A stretch of DNA of 64,000 nucleotides from Platycnemis pennipes (taxonomy: Eukaryota > Arthropoda > Insecta > Odonata > Platycnemididae), in assembly GCA_933228895.1 (NCBI GenBank), contig OW121854.1:7381131-7445130 (forward strand), read 5' to 3'. Position 1 is the first letter of the stretch. Each line of letters begins with the position of its first letter. The translations under genes were made by a program, and so were the position numbers. The notes under the pieces are model-generated. The model was not told the origin of the DNA and ran no database searches. It worked only from the letters and a program-made list of their open reading frames with translations. Positions 45,497-55,325 of the stretch are shown here, piece after piece.

Positions 45497-45925
45497 GTGG
45501 CATTCGTGGACTTGGAAAAGGTCTTTGACAACGTCGAATGGAAAAAGATGTTCAAGACACTGGAAGCATTTGGAATGGACTACAGGGATAGAATAATAAT
45601 CGATAGCGGCTACAAACCAGGTTTGTAGCCGCTATCGATTTGTACAAACGCTGGTCGCTATCTGGTTTGTACGAACCAGAACCAGGTCACCACAGTGCGA
45701 ATGAAAAACGGAAGGATGACTGAAGCCAAAATATGTAAAGGAGTCGGACAGGGATGCAACGTCTCCCCAGTGCTATTCAATATATACCAGGATGAAGCAA
45801 TAAAAGACGTAGAGCAAATTGGTATCAAGGGTATCAAGGAGAATGGGGAAGAAATTATCATGCTCCGGTTTGCTGATGACATCGCATTTGTATCAGAAAG
45901 TCGAGAGGATTGCAAGCATCCCTGA
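45497..45925 (+). pseudogene. RTE-like reverse transcriptase palm fragment
   Basis: Contains three reverse-transcriptase sequence motifs in order: AFVDLEKVFDNVEW (first catalytic Asp), GVGQGCNVSPVLFNIY (template-grip loop) and RFADDIAFVSE (catalytic FADD). A perfect 21-bp inverted duplication at 45598-45640 sits between motifs A and B and introduces a stop. The open part runs 45695-45925. The enzyme in a complete element would prime cDNA synthesis on nicked chromosomal DNA. Upstream fingers and the endonuclease are missing. Confidence 0.8.
45598..45640. repeat. Near-perfect hairpin inside RT fragment
   Basis: 21-bp arms AATCGATAGCGGCTACAAACC-type, separated by one base (45619). Absent from the other RTE-like copies, so it arose after or during this insertion. 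Confidence 0.85.
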
Positions 45926-46161
45926 CCACAATGGACCAGTTATTTCAAGAATATAATGAGCATCAACAAGAAGAAAACTAAAATCCTAGTGTGCGGAAGA
46001 GTGAAGCTTAGTCAAAATATCACAAATCGAGGAGTGAAAGTGGAACAAGTGGATAACTTCACCTGCCTCGGCAGCACTATAACTTGGGATGGATGAAGCT
46101 CGACGGACATCAAGCGAAGAATAGCACAAGCTAAGGAGGCATTCATAAAGAAGAGACAGCT

Positions 46162-46412
46162 ATATCTATATCTACGACATACCCTGCAAGCCACCTCGAG
46201 GGTGTGTGGCAGGGGGTGCATCCACAAAGAAACAATGACACAACAAACAAAAATGAACACTACAAAGCAAACACCACACCTTTAAAAGTAGTTGGGGAAA
46301 AAAGAAGAAAAACTACCAAATCCCAATCATGTAGGATACACCCAATGTTCCATGTCTCTGAGCCATTGATTGCCACGCTCTATGCGAATAAACATATGAA
46401 CAGATTATAAAC
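46162..46412 (-). mobile_element. CR1-type insertion ending in an inverted copy of nearby target DNA
   Basis: Flanked by ACAGCT on both sides (46156-46161 and 46413-46418), the host RTE sequence being continuous once it is removed. The left part is an antisense CR1 tail and hairpin (46162-46225) plus unfamiliar sequence. The right part (46344-46404) is an inverted copy of host RTE sequence found 50-120 bp downstream (46457-46521). Confidence 0.75.
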
Positions 46413-46852
46413 ACAGCTACTGTACTCAAAGAACCTACGGCTGCAAACAAGGAAGCACTTCATCTGTTAGTATGTTTATTCGTATGGAACGTGGCAATCA
46501 ATGGTTCAGGGACATGGAACATCGGGAAAGCCGACGAGTGAAGAATTGAAGCCTTTGAAACATGGTGCTGGAGGAGAATTTTGAAGATTAAATGGACAGA
46601 TAGAGTGAGGAACGAAGAGGTGTACAGAAGAGCAGATGAAGAAATTACAATGTGGAAAACCCTACGGTAAAGAAGAACCAGGTGAATCAGTCATACCTTG
46701 AGGCACAATGATTTAGTTAGAAATATAATATAAGGGAAGATGGAAGGAAAGGTCCCGCTAGGAAGACCAAGGGACAAATAAATAGGGAAAATAAAGAAGG
46801 ACGTGAAAGAGAAAACATATCAGAGTGTGAGGGAATTAATCCTGAATAGGGC

Positions 46853-47105
46853 GGCCTAGTGAGTTGAGCACTGAGCTACTGACCGGAGGGTCCCGGGTTC
46901 AAATACCGGGCAAGACGAGCCTTTCTGGACACCCCCATCTAAAATCCTAGCGATTCGATTTTCTAAGAGTCCAACTTCGTAGAAGTCGCAGGTAGCCCAG
47001 GGAAAGGAACTGGCCACCCTGTCCTGAATATATGAATTTCACACGTACGGGGTGAGCTCTACTCTCACCTATCAAAGACCAACCTTCGGGTTGAATCACT
47101 GAGTG
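46853..47105 (+). mobile_element. tRNA-derived SINE inside RTE-like element
   Basis: Head GGCCTAGTGAGTTGAGCACT (A-box-like) and CCCGGGTTCAAATACCGGG (B-box with a perfect T-arm stem), then a ~190-bp body. AGGGC occurs on both sides (46848-46852 and 47106-47110). Other RTE copies have uninterrupted sequence at this point. No CCA end. Confidence 0.75.
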
Positions 47106-47179
47106 AGGGCAGAATGGAGGGCTGTACTAAACCAATCCTAGGATTGAAATACAGATGACGATGATGTGATCATCTCATC

Positions 47180-47325
47180 TCCCGATGTTCCATGTCTCTA
47201 ATCCATAGAAATCCACGCTCCACACGAATGTTTAGACGAAGTGCTCCCTTGTTTGTAGCCGTAGGTTCTTTCAGCACAGTAGTTGTCTTTTCTCCTTGAA
47301 CGCCTCCTTAGGCTAATGACATGTC
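47180..47325 (-). mobile_element. RTE-like fragment, antisense
   Basis: Matches, inverted, the 46410-46525 part of the neighbouring RTE-like copy (GATGTTCCATGTCTCTAATC and CCGTAGGTTCTTTCAGCAC blocks), so a second element lies tail to tail with it. Limited to this segment. Confidence 0.65.
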
Positions 47326-50300
47326 TGGCTAAGGCTGATGTCTGTAACTAAAAAGCCGGTTACGGGTTGACGTGGAACCCTAGAGTCACCTGGGAGCAGC
47401 GCGGCACACTACGCCTCACCGTACGGGCCGCGCTTCCGCGAGTAGAGAATGGTCCCAATCCTCCGTGGGCCTCCATAGATTGCCGTGACGCGACACTCTG
47501 ATGAGTTAAGGGACCCGTAAATCTGGGTCATATCCAAACTCCAGCCCTGGGCGGGCATCAATGGTCCTCTCGCCCCGTCCCAAGATAGCGCGTGGCCTTC
47601 CGTTGTTTGGTGCGCGGTGTAAATCTCCGGGGGAACGGGGTGCGGGGGGGATGGGGGTGCACGCGTGGAACAATGGCGGGGTGCCGTGGGTGGGTGGATG
47701 TCGCTCTTCAGCGGTGGCTCTGGGAGGGGGGGGAGTGGGGGGGGGAAGATAAATTGCCCGTATCGCTTAAGCGGTCTCCCGCCTATAACTGGCTGCGACG
47801 ATAGGAAGTCTCCCCTTTGTCTATCCTAATCCAACGCCCTCTCCCTTTAGAATTTAAAGGCTTCCACCGGGGCATAACTTATCAACTTCCGCCTTGAAAT
47901 TATGACTCATTGTTGTTAGTTGCTCGCAGCAGGAAATTATTTATTCCCTGAACAAAGTGATGTAGGGACGATTCCACCTAGCGCTGTTTCAAAATGTTGC
48001 AACGGCTGGCTTAATGAATTTTCTAACCGAAGTGTTGAGGAAATTGTACAAGTTATTGCAATCGTCACTTTGCCAGGAAGTAGTAATGTGGCATAATTAT
48101 TGTTTCCATCAATTTTAAAATTAATCAGTGGACAAAGAGTCACTAATCTCGGGTACCTTTCGATGGCAAAGGAAATGGAGATTGGATTTCTTCACCGCAT
48201 GCGTTGTGACGGCAGCTTTATTTTCCTGAAGGGACACAAAGAGAGTAAATTCTGTAAAATAATTGGCAAATCATTGACAGGGCAATTCTAAACATCCGCT
48301 TCCCCCCTTTCAAACATCCGATCATCCTGCGTTCGTGCATGCAAGCCTATGATGGAGGAAAATAGAGATGTTTTTCGACCCCCTTCCGCCTCATGTTTAT
48401 TGATTCAGTATATATTTTATGAAATATTTTTAAGGCACCAGGTTTCACCAGCCACCTTTTGTAAAATTTTTTTAATGGAATTTCATTTTAAATTGTGGAC
48501 ATTTTATTTATTTACTTCCATCATAATATTTTTATTAATTCATTGTAATGTAATACGAATTTCAGTTCCATACATTCAACGATACTACTTATTGTTTGAT
48601 GTTGAAAATCTCTCCTTTCCTAGATTGGCATAATTATTTTCTTGAATCTCTTACTTTACATTATCGTCTTCTTTATCTAATTTGCTAAAATTTTTGTGAA
48701 TGCATGTCATAGTCGTTATTCTATAGCTCTTTCTTAATGAAAGCTAGTAAATGACTTCAAATAATAAAAAGAAAATTTCTTCAATGTCGCCTGTATTTCT
48801 CTGCCTTATGTTTTTTTGATATAACTGGCCAGAGCTGCATAATTTATATTTTAACTGTTACTTTCTTTTCTACTTTTGCCGCATTTCTATAGTTTATGCT
48901 CTAAATATTGGTTTATTCAGTGTAGAGGAAGTCATGATTGTTACATCTGGCTATTTCCTTTAAATAACTTAATGCTCTGTCAAAATTTCCAATGTCGTCC
49001 TATCCTGATTTACGTTCATCTGTAACAGCTGTTTAATATTGGGAAAGAAGTCTGTAGTTTATTCTCCTTCCTGACAGTTGGACGAATTTTCTTGAAATTA
49101 TTCTTTTATGTTTCCTAGATTGTTCTTTTGCTTCGGTTCCAACTATTTTCCGCGATGAGCTCAAATTCCATGAATCTTGTTTCCCATCTCCATCTAAGGT
49201 AAAATTTGGCTTTCCGTTCATTACATTCAATGGGCGAAGTATCTATTATGATAATGAGAACTGCCGTATTTTATTTTCTGCTGCCAGCAAATTCGATCGA
49301 AGGACCTTTGTGTCTCAATTAGTTTTCTTGCAATTCTAATATGTAATGCCTTCGTTTTCCAGGTGACAATAATTGCAGAGTAACTTAGTTTGCTTATAGC
49401 TGGTAAGCATTCTGGGCATTTGCTAGTTTTATCTGAAATAAAGCCTCTGACTCTGCCTACTTTTAATTACCTTTTTACATAGATAGTGTACAATATGAAA
49501 TAAAATCATTTCTTATCAAGAGTTAATTGTCGGAATAATCCCATTGCAAATCAGTTCAGATAGTTTAAGTAGTTTTTTCCATCACGATAGGGTGGACCCT
49601 TAAAAACTCAACTATCCTTCCGTTATTTGTTCCTTCCCCAATATTGCTCATCCATTAATACGCTTTATTGACTTGGAATTTAAATATTTGAGGTACTTCA
49701 TTCATTTTATATCAGATTTAGTTTGACCATTTCCTTTGCATAATTTAAATGCAATATGTAGTGTTAATATTCAAATTCACGAATCGCATACTCACTACTA
49801 GTTGAAAGATTTACTCGATAAATATTTCTGAACAGTCTACATAATTAGTTAGGGGATTGAAGTTAGAGAGCTAATGCTTCGAAATCTCTCTTACAACAAA
49901 TAGTTATTACTTTGCGTTCCCTCGTTGAAGTGCTGTTTTTTTTTAACTATGTTGCTGCCTATTGGCGAAATATTTATTCCATCCGTCTCTGAAGCAGTAT
50001 TGTTATGAATGGGATTCGTGTTCATTGAGGAGTTAATTAGCAAATTCAAGTGAAGCAATCGTTGGAATTGGTCTAGTTCTCATCGAATGCGGGGTGGTCC
50101 ACTCCATTTCTCTCCCACCCCTCTCTCCAAGCAGCATCCCCTAACAAATGCTCAGCGATTGCTTGCAGAGGGTTGGGGTGGTGCGGGAGAAATCAACACT
50201 TTCTTTATTGCGTGACGTAATTTATGGACGGGGCTCCATCTTAACGTAAGAGAGTGATTGGGTAAAACAAGAGACAGAAGAGGGAAAGATGACGTATTGG

Positions 50301-50548
50301 TGGGTGGGGGGAGGGGAGGGAAGAGGTGTTGTGGAGCGGAAGGGGTGAAGGGCGCTCAGACATCCATTCATAGGGATGGCCGCTGACTGCGGGATTGAAA
50401 AATAATAAATAAGAACACTCCCTTGAAGAGCGTTTCCCATACTGTGTTCCTCGGAGCCCCAAAGGGCCCCCACGTGTGAGTCTTAGGTGCTCTGCCAGCG
50501 GAAGTTGTGAAGATGGCAAAATTCAAATTCCGATAAACGAAATGCACT
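47326..50548. other. Long unrecognised interval
   Basis: GC-rich to 47760 with G-runs, then AT-rich. Short frames only (for example 48100-48291, 48349-48633, 50241-50519). No repeat shared with the window, no supported gene. Confidence 0.45.
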
Positions 50549-50561
50549 TTCTTAAATAGTA

Positions 50562-50742
50562 CTCATTAATTGCCATGCGAAAAAATTCACAAGGAATCGA
50601 ACTGCGGACCTTGGGCTTTCCGGGCCACTGCGCAGACCACTACGCTACCCAGGATCCCTAATTCGCATGGCAGTTTCACCGACCTTCAGGGTACTTGATG
50701 TTAATCACCGCCGTTCACTCGGAAGACTTGGGATATCTTACA
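50562..50742 (-). mobile_element. tRNA-derived SINE, complete copy with perfect TSD
   Basis: Bounded by the 13-bp direct repeat TTCTTAAATAGTA (50549-50561 and 50743-50755). Minus strand: a ~80-bp leader, then A-box GGGTAGCGTAGTGGTC and B-box CAGTTCGATTCC, then GAATTTTTTCGCATGGCA at the 3' end. The tRNA-like part is flanked by TGCCATGCGAA and its complement TTCGCATGGCA. A fragment of the same family is at 7891-8050. Confidence 0.85.
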
Positions 50743-50871
50743 TTCTTAAATAGTAGTATGAATTCTTATCAATAGATGGAAGCAGTAATGATAGATGGAG
50801 CCAAGGTCTATCTATACCTGTTTTACAGTCGTTTACACACCACAAAAAAATCATGAACCCGTCTATCTTAC

Positions 50872-51035
50872 TTGAATTTTCCAAAAGGAGAATATCCACC
50901 TCGACCGAGATTAGAACTCGGACCCTCTGATTTCCAGCCATGTACTCTTCCACGTCAAGCTACCGAGGCTTCCTTCTCCCATGTGGACCTCAACGTTATT
51001 TTGGGATTTTTTCCTTGTGGAAAATTCAGCTGCCG
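50872..51035 (-). mobile_element. Second tRNA-derived SINE family
   Basis: Minus strand: CCTCGGTAGCTTGACGTGG (A-box-like), possible anticodon arm CTGGAAATCAG, T-arm CCGAGTTCTAATCTCGG (B-box-like with 5-bp stem) and CGAGG pairing with CCTCG as an acceptor remnant. Like 50562-50742, the tRNA-like unit lies between inverted GAATTTTCC / GGAAAATTC ends. Too decayed for a tRNA gene. Confidence 0.65.
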
Positions 51036-51880
51036 TGTATTTTCAGCAGGCCACTCCACTGATTCGCGGCTGGTTCGCAACCCTTGAATCTGTCTCTCTT
51101 ACAGTTAAACGGCAAATTGTGGTTCTTTGTCCCTGCGTATGTGTGCATGGTAGTCGAGTTTTCTAGAATTTTTGGAGTCAAACCCATGACCTTCAGATGT
51201 GATGAGAGAACGGCATTCAAAGTATCTTTATGCTGTTTACAAACCACAATAATGGCAATTTCCCAATGGACCGATATCTTACTCCAGGCAATTTGACCTA
51301 AGTGAAGCTTCATCAGCAGGCAGGTAAACTACTAGTCTCGTTCCATCTAAGTGCTAATTAAAAAAGAGTAAGGGGTGGAAGTTCCTTTTTACCTTTACAC
51401 TACTCGATTTCTACGCCTCCATGAAATCGGACAAAGGGCAATAATTGGACAAATGTACTTGTAATGGCTATGCTGCCGTACCTACGGGGTGCATACCCTA
51501 CTCTACTATATCCTTTAACATGTCTTACACACTCTTTCTCGGAAGATATTTCACCCGCTGTTGTTGCCGTTAGTGTTTTCATTAAATGTGTGCATTTGTT
51601 TCTAAAATCTTCCCCTTAGTATATCTATTTCAAATTAGTTTACTATTTCTTGCTCCGTAGCCTTACTCCTGTACCTAAATTCCGTAAGAACTCTCCAATG
51701 ATATCTTTGAATTATGTTTTCTATGCACTCAAAATTACCAAGGTAATGGTGGATTATAATTACGTAATATAATATATACACATAAGGAAACGGTAAACTC
51801 TATGGAGTACTCCTTATTAAAACTACTTTGACCTCTCCTTGGCTCTTCATATTTGACTTGATGTTAAGTTTCAGCCATAT
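51036..51880. other. No recognisable feature
   Basis: AT-rich; no supported feature. Confidence 0.4.
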
Positions 51881-52095
51881 CTTGAGACACGATGTCCTGA
51901 TGAGATATCGTCGAGGGAAAAGTGAACGGGAAGATTGAAAAAGGCAGGCCTCGTATGAGATACATGGAACAGGTTGTGAAGGATGTAAAAGAGAAGAATT
52001 ACGTCACAATGAAAAGGTTGGCCGATAGAAGAACCGAGTGAAAAGCTGCGTCAAACCAATCCTTGGATTGTTGGCCGATGATGATGATGATGAAG
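51881..52095 (+). mobile_element. RTE-like 3' fragment
   Basis: Plus strand: LRHDVLMRYRRGKSEREDXKRQASYEI-type decayed block with an early frameshift, GATACATGGAACAGGTTGTG, the TCAAACCAATCCTTGGATTG motif and GATGATGATGATGA. Nearly the same 5' start point as the copy at 41910. Confidence 0.75.
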
Positions 52096-52490
52096 TTAAG
52101 TTCGCCCTTTTACCATGCGCCCCCCAACTCACCTTGCCAAAGTGTAAGGACTGAAAATATTGTACAATCACATGATGATATCCTCTTGTAGATAAAACAG
52201 GTATTTTTTTGTTATTTAAGAGTGGAATATACAAGTTTTTAAATTTAATTGGAGACTGACGGAAGGTGAGTGTTCGTAACATGGGGAAAGAGATCGATTT
52301 TATTTACCACTAACAGTGATTAAGCTTTTTTACTTTTGTTTTCCCAAGCAAGTGTGACGTGTAATGTGTTAATGCTTACATTTAGTTACCATTTCTACAA
52401 ACAAAATGACCAAGTGCTTCCAAAGACTAGTCCACAAGTTACTGCATTTTTTTTAAAACCTAGGATATCTCGTTCTAATTTTGTGTAGCT
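52096..52490. other. No recognisable feature
   Basis: AT-rich spacer between two RTE-like insertions. Confidence 0.4.
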
Positions 52491-52501
52491 TCTGATAATA
52501 T

Positions 52502-52992
52502 GAGGGCATTCTTTCAAAAGAGGAATCTACTTACAACTGGAAATACAAGCTTGGAAGTAATTAAACAATTCATCAAAACGTTTCTTTAGGGCAGTGAGGC
52601 ATGGACGATGACAGCAGCGGAGAAGAAAAGGGTGGAAGCATTCGAAAAGTGGTGCTATCGAAGAATGATGAAGATAAAATGGATTGACCGAGTGACAAAT
52701 GAAGAAGTCCTAAGAAGAGTGGGAGAAAAGAGAAGTCAGCTGAAAACTATAAAAAGAAGACGGGACTACTTAATCGGCCACATGTTAAGACACGATGGCC
52801 TGATGAAGACAATCGTCGAAGGAAAAGTGAACGGGAAGAATGGAAAAGGCAGGCCTCGTATGAGTTACATAGAACAGGTCGCAAAGGACGTGAAAGAGAG
52901 GAACTACGTTGGTATGAAGAGGTTGGTTGAGAGAAGAATCGCGTGGAGGGCTGCGTCAAACCAATCCTAGGATTGTTGACCCTTGATGATGA
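52502..52992 (+). mobile_element. RTE-like insertion with perfect 11-bp TSD
   Basis: Flanked by TCTGATAATAT (52491-52501 and 52993-53003). 5' truncated, with a near-intact coding part, the TCAAACCAATCCTAGGATTG motif and a short TTGATGATGA tail. The clean duplication and open frame suggest a young insertion. Confidence 0.9.
52505..52970 (+). pseudogene. RTE-like polyprotein C-terminal fragment
   Basis: Begins AFFQKRNLLTTGNTSLEV, has a short frame break at about 52590, then is open from 52608: MTAAEKKRVEAFEKWCYRRM, KIKWIDRVTNEEVLRRVGEK, RRRDYLIGHMLRHDGLMKTI, EGKVNGKNGKGRPRMSYIEQ and a final RIAWRAASNQS at TAG 52968-52970. This is the region after the RT palm in RTE-like LINEs; palm and endonuclease are missing. 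The same C-terminal sequence occurs at 58284-58526 and, decayed, at 39304-39597. Confidence 0.85.
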
Positions 52993-53003
52993 TCTGATAA
53001 TAT

Positions 53004-53640
53004 ATTGGTCAGTACGATGGAGCTTGTGGAAGAATTTCAAAGAGAGTTCTTGGAGGATTCTTGTGGAAATTCGTGAAATGGTGGCCCTGGTGGGTGAGGG
53101 GTGACCCGCAACCATCTCTCTCGCTCTGTTCGTTCTACGGCCCTGAGAAAGCGGTGGACGCTTGTGGTCCGGTGGGCGTCCATTCAAAGACCCTTCGTTG
53201 CTGGCGCCTTTTCCCTTGCATCGCGCCCACGCCTCTCAACTCGCCGTCTGTTTCTGCGACATGCCCAGTCTTGCCCAGCCTGTAATTCCTGGCCCCATAG
53301 GGCGTGATTTGCGAGAGACAATCGTCTGGCGGAGAAACATTATGGCTCATTATCACGTGAGGGAGGAAACCAGTCGGTAACTGAGCGGATGACCAAGGAT
53401 GGTTTCAAAACATTCGACGATTCCATTAACAAAAAGTCCTAGGAACGGAGTCCAATGCAGTATCTTGGATAAAATCGTCGCATAGTTTTTGGGTTTGCAT
53501 CATTAGTGATTCCCGATGGAAATATAACACTTGAGATAATTTTGAATTATTCAGATCACTCTGATACAACATAAGTGATTTTCAATCAGTTCAGGTGTGA
53601 CCTTATAAAAGTCCAATATGAATAATGACAATAGAGACAC
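53004..53640. other. No recognisable feature
   Basis: GC-rich at 53080-53330 with overlapping unsupported frames on both strands. Confidence 0.4.
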
Positions 53641-53715
53641 TGTTTTAATCGACAGAGGTTTATTGGTTCTACTCACTTGTTTCGACACCACGGTGTCATC
53701 ATCAGGTAAAAGCGT
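53641..53715 (-). ncRNA. Hammerhead-like motif, Penelope-type element end
   Basis: On the minus strand 53706-53679 reads CTGATGA, then T, a perfect 6-bp stem GACACC/GGTGTC with a 2-nt loop, then GAAAC. The core order matches a hammerhead ribozyme (CUGANGA, stem II, GAAA) except for one extra U before stem II. Stem III and the cleavage triplet could not be placed. Similar motifs are known at the ends of Penelope-like elements. Confidence 0.4.
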
Positions 53716-54892
53716 TCAAACCATTACTAAAGGTATATACATTCAAACAGCAGGGGCATTGCCAGAGGTGTATGTAGGTACTCAAAATATTTTCCATGCA
53801 AAGTGTAAGCGCGCGAATACATGCGAATTACTTCATTACCCGTATGCGCGAATTCAATCAAATTTTCCCGACAGTGAATCATCGCTCTTTCGCGAATGTC
53901 AGCCGTTCACATCTATCTTTTCCAGATATACCGAAATATTACAGACTTTTCCTCTCTCATTTTTCGTCGAAATGTATAGAACTGTCCGAAATTAAACTAA
54001 ATAGAATATCAACTTTGTAGGAATTACGATAATATTTTCTCCACTTTTATGGTCCAGCGCGGGTAATATTCAAAATTTCCTTGCTTTATCACAGACTAAT
54101 TTTTGTGGTTGGTGAATAATAGCAGGTGGATTGTTGATAACACGGTTATGCCGTATCAAAGTAGACGCCTGCAAATCACTAGACAGACTCTATAATAGTT
54201 CGAAGTCTATTTCAAATTTTCTAATAATCTAGCCTGTGGAAGGTATTTTGACATGGGAACAATAAAGGTGAAAAGCTTACGTGTACGATGCATGAGAGCG
54301 TGCATTGAATTTCGTCATGGATCACGTTCAGCGTTGAAAGCGGCACAAGATTCGTGTCGCATTGCAATCGAAGAGAGCTCTTGAGGTTTACCTCACCCAC
54401 TCTGCCCGAGCAAGTTCGCTTACTTCTTGAATCCGGGCGTATCTCGGAAGCAGAGTGTTGGGCACAAGAAATACTTATATCTGGGTGTGGCTCGCCTTAA
54501 AACCCACGTGTTTTTCTTGCGATGCAAAAATGAGTTCCTATGAGGAGATTTCGCACCACCAACGCTCACGGGTAACTGCATTTGAGGTCTTAGTGAGAAG
54601 GGTGGTAGTGACTTTTCCACCGCAGTCGTTTATACCAAAGCAACCGGAAAATTGTTGCGTTTCCATTGCCATTCAACGTAGCACTTCTGACTGCTATCTT
54701 CCTAAGGCAGTTGTTGCACTGATTCCCCGGGATAGGATCTTGCCGAAGGGTTGAAGTACATGGGAGGAGCTCGTAGTAGATATGGTCTACGTAGTATGCA
54801 CAACTCAGGTACATATTTCATGCTTTTGCTTCATCAAATGTGGTCCAAATTCATTGACGCTCTTTACCATTTCTTAATAGGATCGTTAACGA
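53716..54892. other. No recognisable feature
   Basis: An open frame at 53618-53995 crosses the hammerhead-like motif and is not recognised. The rest is unfamiliar sequence. Confidence 0.4.
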
Positions 54893-55325
54893 CATTTTTT
54901 ACTACCAAGTCAGTGTTTGTAAGATAAAAAGACCGCCTTTCTTCCTTTCTTCGATCCCTCAACCAGTTCTCAAGTTATAAGCGATGAAAAAATGATGTTT
55001 TTTTACCCTTTCTGACAAGTGAGTGTGCAGGGGACTAGTACGTCATCCACTTCGCCCAATCACAACTGTCTCTGCCAATGGAAGTGGTTGCGACAGGATC
55101 TCTTCAGGAAGATCTTCCCTCCCCACCTCCGCTATCCTCCCCTTCTTCCTCAAACAGTCAAGGATGGGCGGTGGATGACGTAGTAACCCTTAACGCAGCT
55201 CATGGGGGGGGGGGGGGGGGGGGGGCGTTATTTTTGTTCATTTTAATATTTGTTTTATGAGTGAATGGCTCTGGTTATAAGATTGATTTTTTCACTAATA
55301 TTCATTTTACGTTTCCGAATATTGT
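54893..55325 (-). mobile_element. MITE-C, minus-strand copy with poly-G tract
   Basis: Minus-strand copy covering most of the element: AATATTAGTGAAAAAATC and TTATAACCAGAGCCATTCAC near 55290, CAGAGACAGTTGTGATTGG near 55062 and GCTTATAACTTGAGAACTGG near 54975. The GGTGACGCC segment is replaced by a 22-nt G run (55204-55225 on the plus strand). Confidence 0.7.
55204..55225 (+). repeat. 22-nt G homopolymer
   Basis: Uninterrupted G run, a site for G-quadruplex formation and for sequencing or assembly length error. Confidence 0.85.

Larger units (their letters stand above)
45491..47165 (+). mobile_element. RTE-like element, longest copy, twice interrupted
   Basis: Plus strand: RT motif A (AFVDLEKVFDN), motif B (GVGQGCNVSPVLFNIY), motif C (RFADDIAF), then the SSTDIKRRIAQAKEAF block (46098-46148), an insertion (46162-46412), continuation with VERGNQWFRD-region sequence and EAFETWCWRRILKIKWTDRV (about 46545-46605), and a 3' end split by a SINE at 46853-47105 before the AACCAATCCTAGGATTG motif at 47130. 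The endonuclease is absent. Multiple frameshifts. Confidence 0.8.

Noticed and set aside
50884..50968. Possible tRNA gene on the minus strand
   Set aside because: The T-arm folds, but the acceptor and D arms are imperfect and the unit lies inside a SINE with inverted ends.
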